From Flavobacteriales bacterium (GTDB taxonomy: Bacteria; Bacteroidota; Bacteroidia; Flavobacteriales_F; PHOS-HE28), in NCBI GenBank assembly GCA_020635715.1, contig JACJZG010000042.1:1-7788 (forward strand): a stretch of 7,788 nt of DNA, given 5' to 3'. Every line of letters starts with the position of its first letter. Positions within the stretch are counted from its first letter, which is position 1. The notes beneath the pieces are model-generated. The model ran no database searches and was not told the DNA's origin. It saw only the letters and a list, made by a program, of their open reading frames with translations. The position numbers were made by a program, and so were the translations under genes. This document shows, piece by piece, positions 5,805-7,788 of this stretch.

Positions 5805-7748
5805 CTAATACCTACGATCGAAGATCTCGGTGTCGGGGTTCCATGGGTTACTGTACCAAGGCGTGATCAGCTCGGCTTGAAGCGTATCGTACTGCCTGCG
5901 ATCAACGAATATCACAGCCACGTCCCTTTCAGAGTCGATCGAGACAAAGCGACCATGGGTTTTCGCCTTCATCAGGGCGTGGTTGATCCGAGTAATGATC
6001 TCATCTTCCAATCCGACTGTCAGGATCGACCGATCAATTCGGGTTGGTCGACCATTCACCTTGAAATCAAGCCTTATCTCCCACCGGTCATACTTCCGGC
6101 GGCGCCATTTCTCTTTCACCTCAGTAATGGAAACAGTGCCATGGGAAATTAGTTCTAGCTCTTTAAGTCGGAGAGCGATGAGCCCATTCTTCTCTGGGAA
6201 TCGCGGGATCGCGGGGTATGCAGTGAAGCTGGGTATATATCGAAGGGCTTCATCCCAGTGATGCCTCGTGCTTTCATTTGCCAGCTGGATAGCTTTTTCT
6301 AATGACCATTGATCCACGTGTTCTAGCAGTCCACGAGACTGTAAGGTATCAAACATGCTCCTAATGCTATCTCGTGAGAATTCCATGGAGAACAACTCAG
6401 CACACCGGCTAAATGATGAACGTGTCGGAGCTAACCCCAATGCGTCAGTGCTTCGCTCATCGATTGGCCACCATATCGAACATCGTTCTTCATCCAAGAA
6501 AGCCAACCCCTGCTGGTCCAATGAGAATATACCACAACTGCCTTTCTGCTTTTCGAAGTATTTGAGTCGATAAGGAGACCTCAGGTCACTGAGTGCTTTG
6601 TTCAATGCTGATATACATGAAAGGGGCCCATAGCAACTGCGACGCGTCGTATCCTGCCGACTCATCGCCCGATGCCCATCATACTCCGTGAACGAGTAAT
6701 TGTAACCCGCGTTCGTAAAGGTGCACTCGAAAAGATGTGTTGCCCTGGAAAAGGTCGTATCCAAGGGTGTCAGCGTCGTCCGAACATCGGTCGGATGCAA
6801 TTCAGGGACCACATCTCGAACACTGTTGAGGACCGATCGGTAGTATTCATCCAGTGATCGTGCTGGACCGGTGCAATCTATGATCGCATGAGGGCTGCTT
6901 GCGATGGCGACATCGAAGCGATCAGGGATGTAGTACGGGTCGGTTCCGGCGATACGACCCGCATCGGCAGCAGAGAGGGATCCGCTCAGCACCAGGGCGT
7001 TGATCAATGCAAGTCTTTTCTCACGTTCCTGAATAGCCCAAGCCCGATCATCCTCGCTTTGTCGGATGTGTTCGAGCACGCCCGCCGCATTCATTATCTG
7101 ACCGCACTCAACACGTCTGCTCACTTCCACGACGAAAAGGCTATCCACCACATTGAGGGTGTACAACTCTTCAGCGAGATCTTGTGGTCGACCATAGCGC
7201 ACGAATACGCTTGTGTCCACCTTGCTCATGAAGTAGCGCAGCTCTGCCAGCTCGTTCGCAAATGCGGAATCAACGGCGGCATAGGCAAGGCCGGTTGAAT
7301 TCGTTGAGATCAATGTCGAGGCACGAGGAAGTGAATTGCCGTTCTGTATGCTCCACAAGGCCTCACTTCGACGGGCTTGATCTTTTCTTGAGCGGTCAAG
7401 AGGTCCTGGCAATGCACCACTATTGACGAGTGAGTCGCTGAGGTAACGGTATGTTTGGAGCTTATTGAAGGCTCTACCGGCTGACGAAAGATCACCGCGT
7501 AGTGGAGTCGGAACGATCTCAGTAAGATGTAAGCCTCTGAATTCTGGAGAAAGGTTCTCAAGGGAACGGATCCACTGAAACGTCATTTGTCGCCCTTTCT
7601 CTGAGAGGATCCGCACCTTGAAGAGATCCTCGGTCAGTTCGATCTGCGCGACGAGCATGCTATCCTGGCTCCGGGTGCTACACCAACAGAGGAGCAGGAG
7701 GATTAGTGAAAGTGAACGAAGAACACCGATCCGAGGTGAAGAACCCAT
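5805..7748 (-). CDS. Exported protein of unknown function, 647 residues
   Basis: I do not recognise this protein. The ATG at 7748 (reading leftwards) gives a clear signal peptide: an arginine-containing start, hydrophobic core LSLILLLLCW (residues 13-22) and a likely signal peptidase I site after STRSQ (residue 28). A GTG 33 nt upstream (7781) is in frame but would bury the signal peptide behind 11 extra residues. The two cysteines near the core (21, 23) do not form a proper lipobox. The mature part is soluble-looking, with no further membrane helices and no C-terminal sorting domain that I can see. It contains eight cysteines, six of them in the middle third, and two regions (about 336-420 and 549-626) that may be diverged copies of one module. 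The gene ends in tandem stops (TAG then TAA) and converges on the methyltransferase gene with a 43-nt gap. Third codon positions are visibly richer in A/T than in the plus-strand genes. Over nearly 2 kb the frame is unbroken, which, with the signal peptide, makes a real gene likely. About 40 nt upstream are in the window and show no promoter motif. Confidence 0.8.
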   Translation of the reverse strand: MGSSPRIGVLRSLSLILLLLCWCSTRSQDSMLVAQIELTEDLFKVRILSEKGRQMTFQWIRSLENLSPEFRGLHLTEIVPTPLRGDLSSAGRAFNKLQTYRYLSDSLVNSGALPGPLDRSRKDQARRSEALWSIQNGNSLPRASTLISTNSTGLAYAAVDSAFANELAELRYFMSKVDTSVFVRYGRPQDLAEELYTLNVVDSLFVVEVSRRVECGQIMNAAGVLEHIRQSEDDRAWAIQEREKRLALINALVLSGSLSAADAGRIAGTDPYYIPDRFDVAIASSPHAIIDCTGPARSLDEYYRSVLNSVRDVVPELHPTDVRTTLTPLDTTFSRATHLFECTFTNAGYNYSFTEYDGHRAMSRQDTTRRSCYGPLSCISALNKALSDLRSPYRLKYFEKQKGSCGIFSLDQQGLAFLDEERCSIWWPIDERSTDALGLAPTRSSFSRCAELFSMEFSRDSIRSMFDTLQSRGLLEHVDQWSLEKAIQLANESTRHHWDEALRYIPSFTAYPAIPRFPEKNGLIALRLKELELISHGTVSITEVKEKWRRRKYDRWEIRLDFKVNGRPTRIDRSILTVGLEDEIITRINHALMKAKTHGRFVSIDSERDVAVIFVDRRQYDTLQAELITPWYSNPWNPDTEIFDRRY

Positions 7749-7788
7749 GGTGAAGGTGCGAGGTTGCGCTACTACCGGCACAAGCCCA

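Noticed and set aside
6888..7298. Plus-strand open frame (136 codons) inside the minus-strand gene
   Set aside because: No signal, domain or upstream site. The minus-strand frame is longer, unbroken and begins with a signal peptide.
7744..7781. Upstream GTG start at 7781 for the exported protein
   Set aside because: It would put 11 residues before an otherwise normal signal peptide; the ATG at 7748 is the better start.
1..7788. tRNA, rRNA, CRISPR array, insertion sequence or phage attachment site
   Set aside because: No cloverleaf, spaced direct repeats, transposase frame or terminal inverted repeats were seen on reading either strand.

Overview
The window looks like chromosomal DNA from a GC-rich member of the Bacteroidota, most likely a Flavobacteriales-type lineage. 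This rests on gene order and protein style, not on a marker gene. An outer-membrane protein ends in the lineage-typical 'WF.KR.ID' tail. It is followed by a lipoprotein-type LptC, a small membrane protein, a CNNM/CBS/CorC-HlyC 'hemolysin' and a long membrane-anchored parvulin foldase that begins MAVIGKIRER. The only recognisable promoter is a Bacteroidota-type TAnnTTTG element, and Shine-Dalgarno sequences are essentially absent.

Layout. Positions 1-2589 hold a tight plus-strand cluster: the 3' end of an outer-membrane beta-barrel protein, lptC 5 nt downstream, a 70-residue membrane protein overlapping the end of lptC by 17 nt, and a CNNM/CBS/CorC_HlyC protein that probably starts at a GTG 43 nt further on. 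Positions 2590-2705 are a short intergenic stretch with a good TATATTTG -7 element. Positions 2706-4790 encode a 694-residue SurA/PpiD-like peptidyl-prolyl isomerase. A 68-nt gap separates it from an FkbM-type SAM-dependent methyltransferase at 4859-5761, also on the plus strand. Positions 5805-7748 carry a convergent minus-strand gene for a 647-residue exported protein that I do not recognise.

How they fit together. The plus-strand genes are mainly cell-envelope housekeeping: LPS transport to the outer membrane (LptC), folding of exported proteins (parvulin foldase), an inner-membrane CBS-regulated protein, and an outer-membrane barrel. The FkbM methyltransferase may act on a glycan or lipid but could be functionally unrelated. 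The minus-strand gene has visibly more A/T in third codon positions than its neighbours, has a signal peptide and no recognisable domain. It may contain two copies of a small alpha/beta module and has eight cysteines in the mature part. It is the least explained piece of the window. I see no RNA genes, CRISPR arrays, transposons or phage genes.
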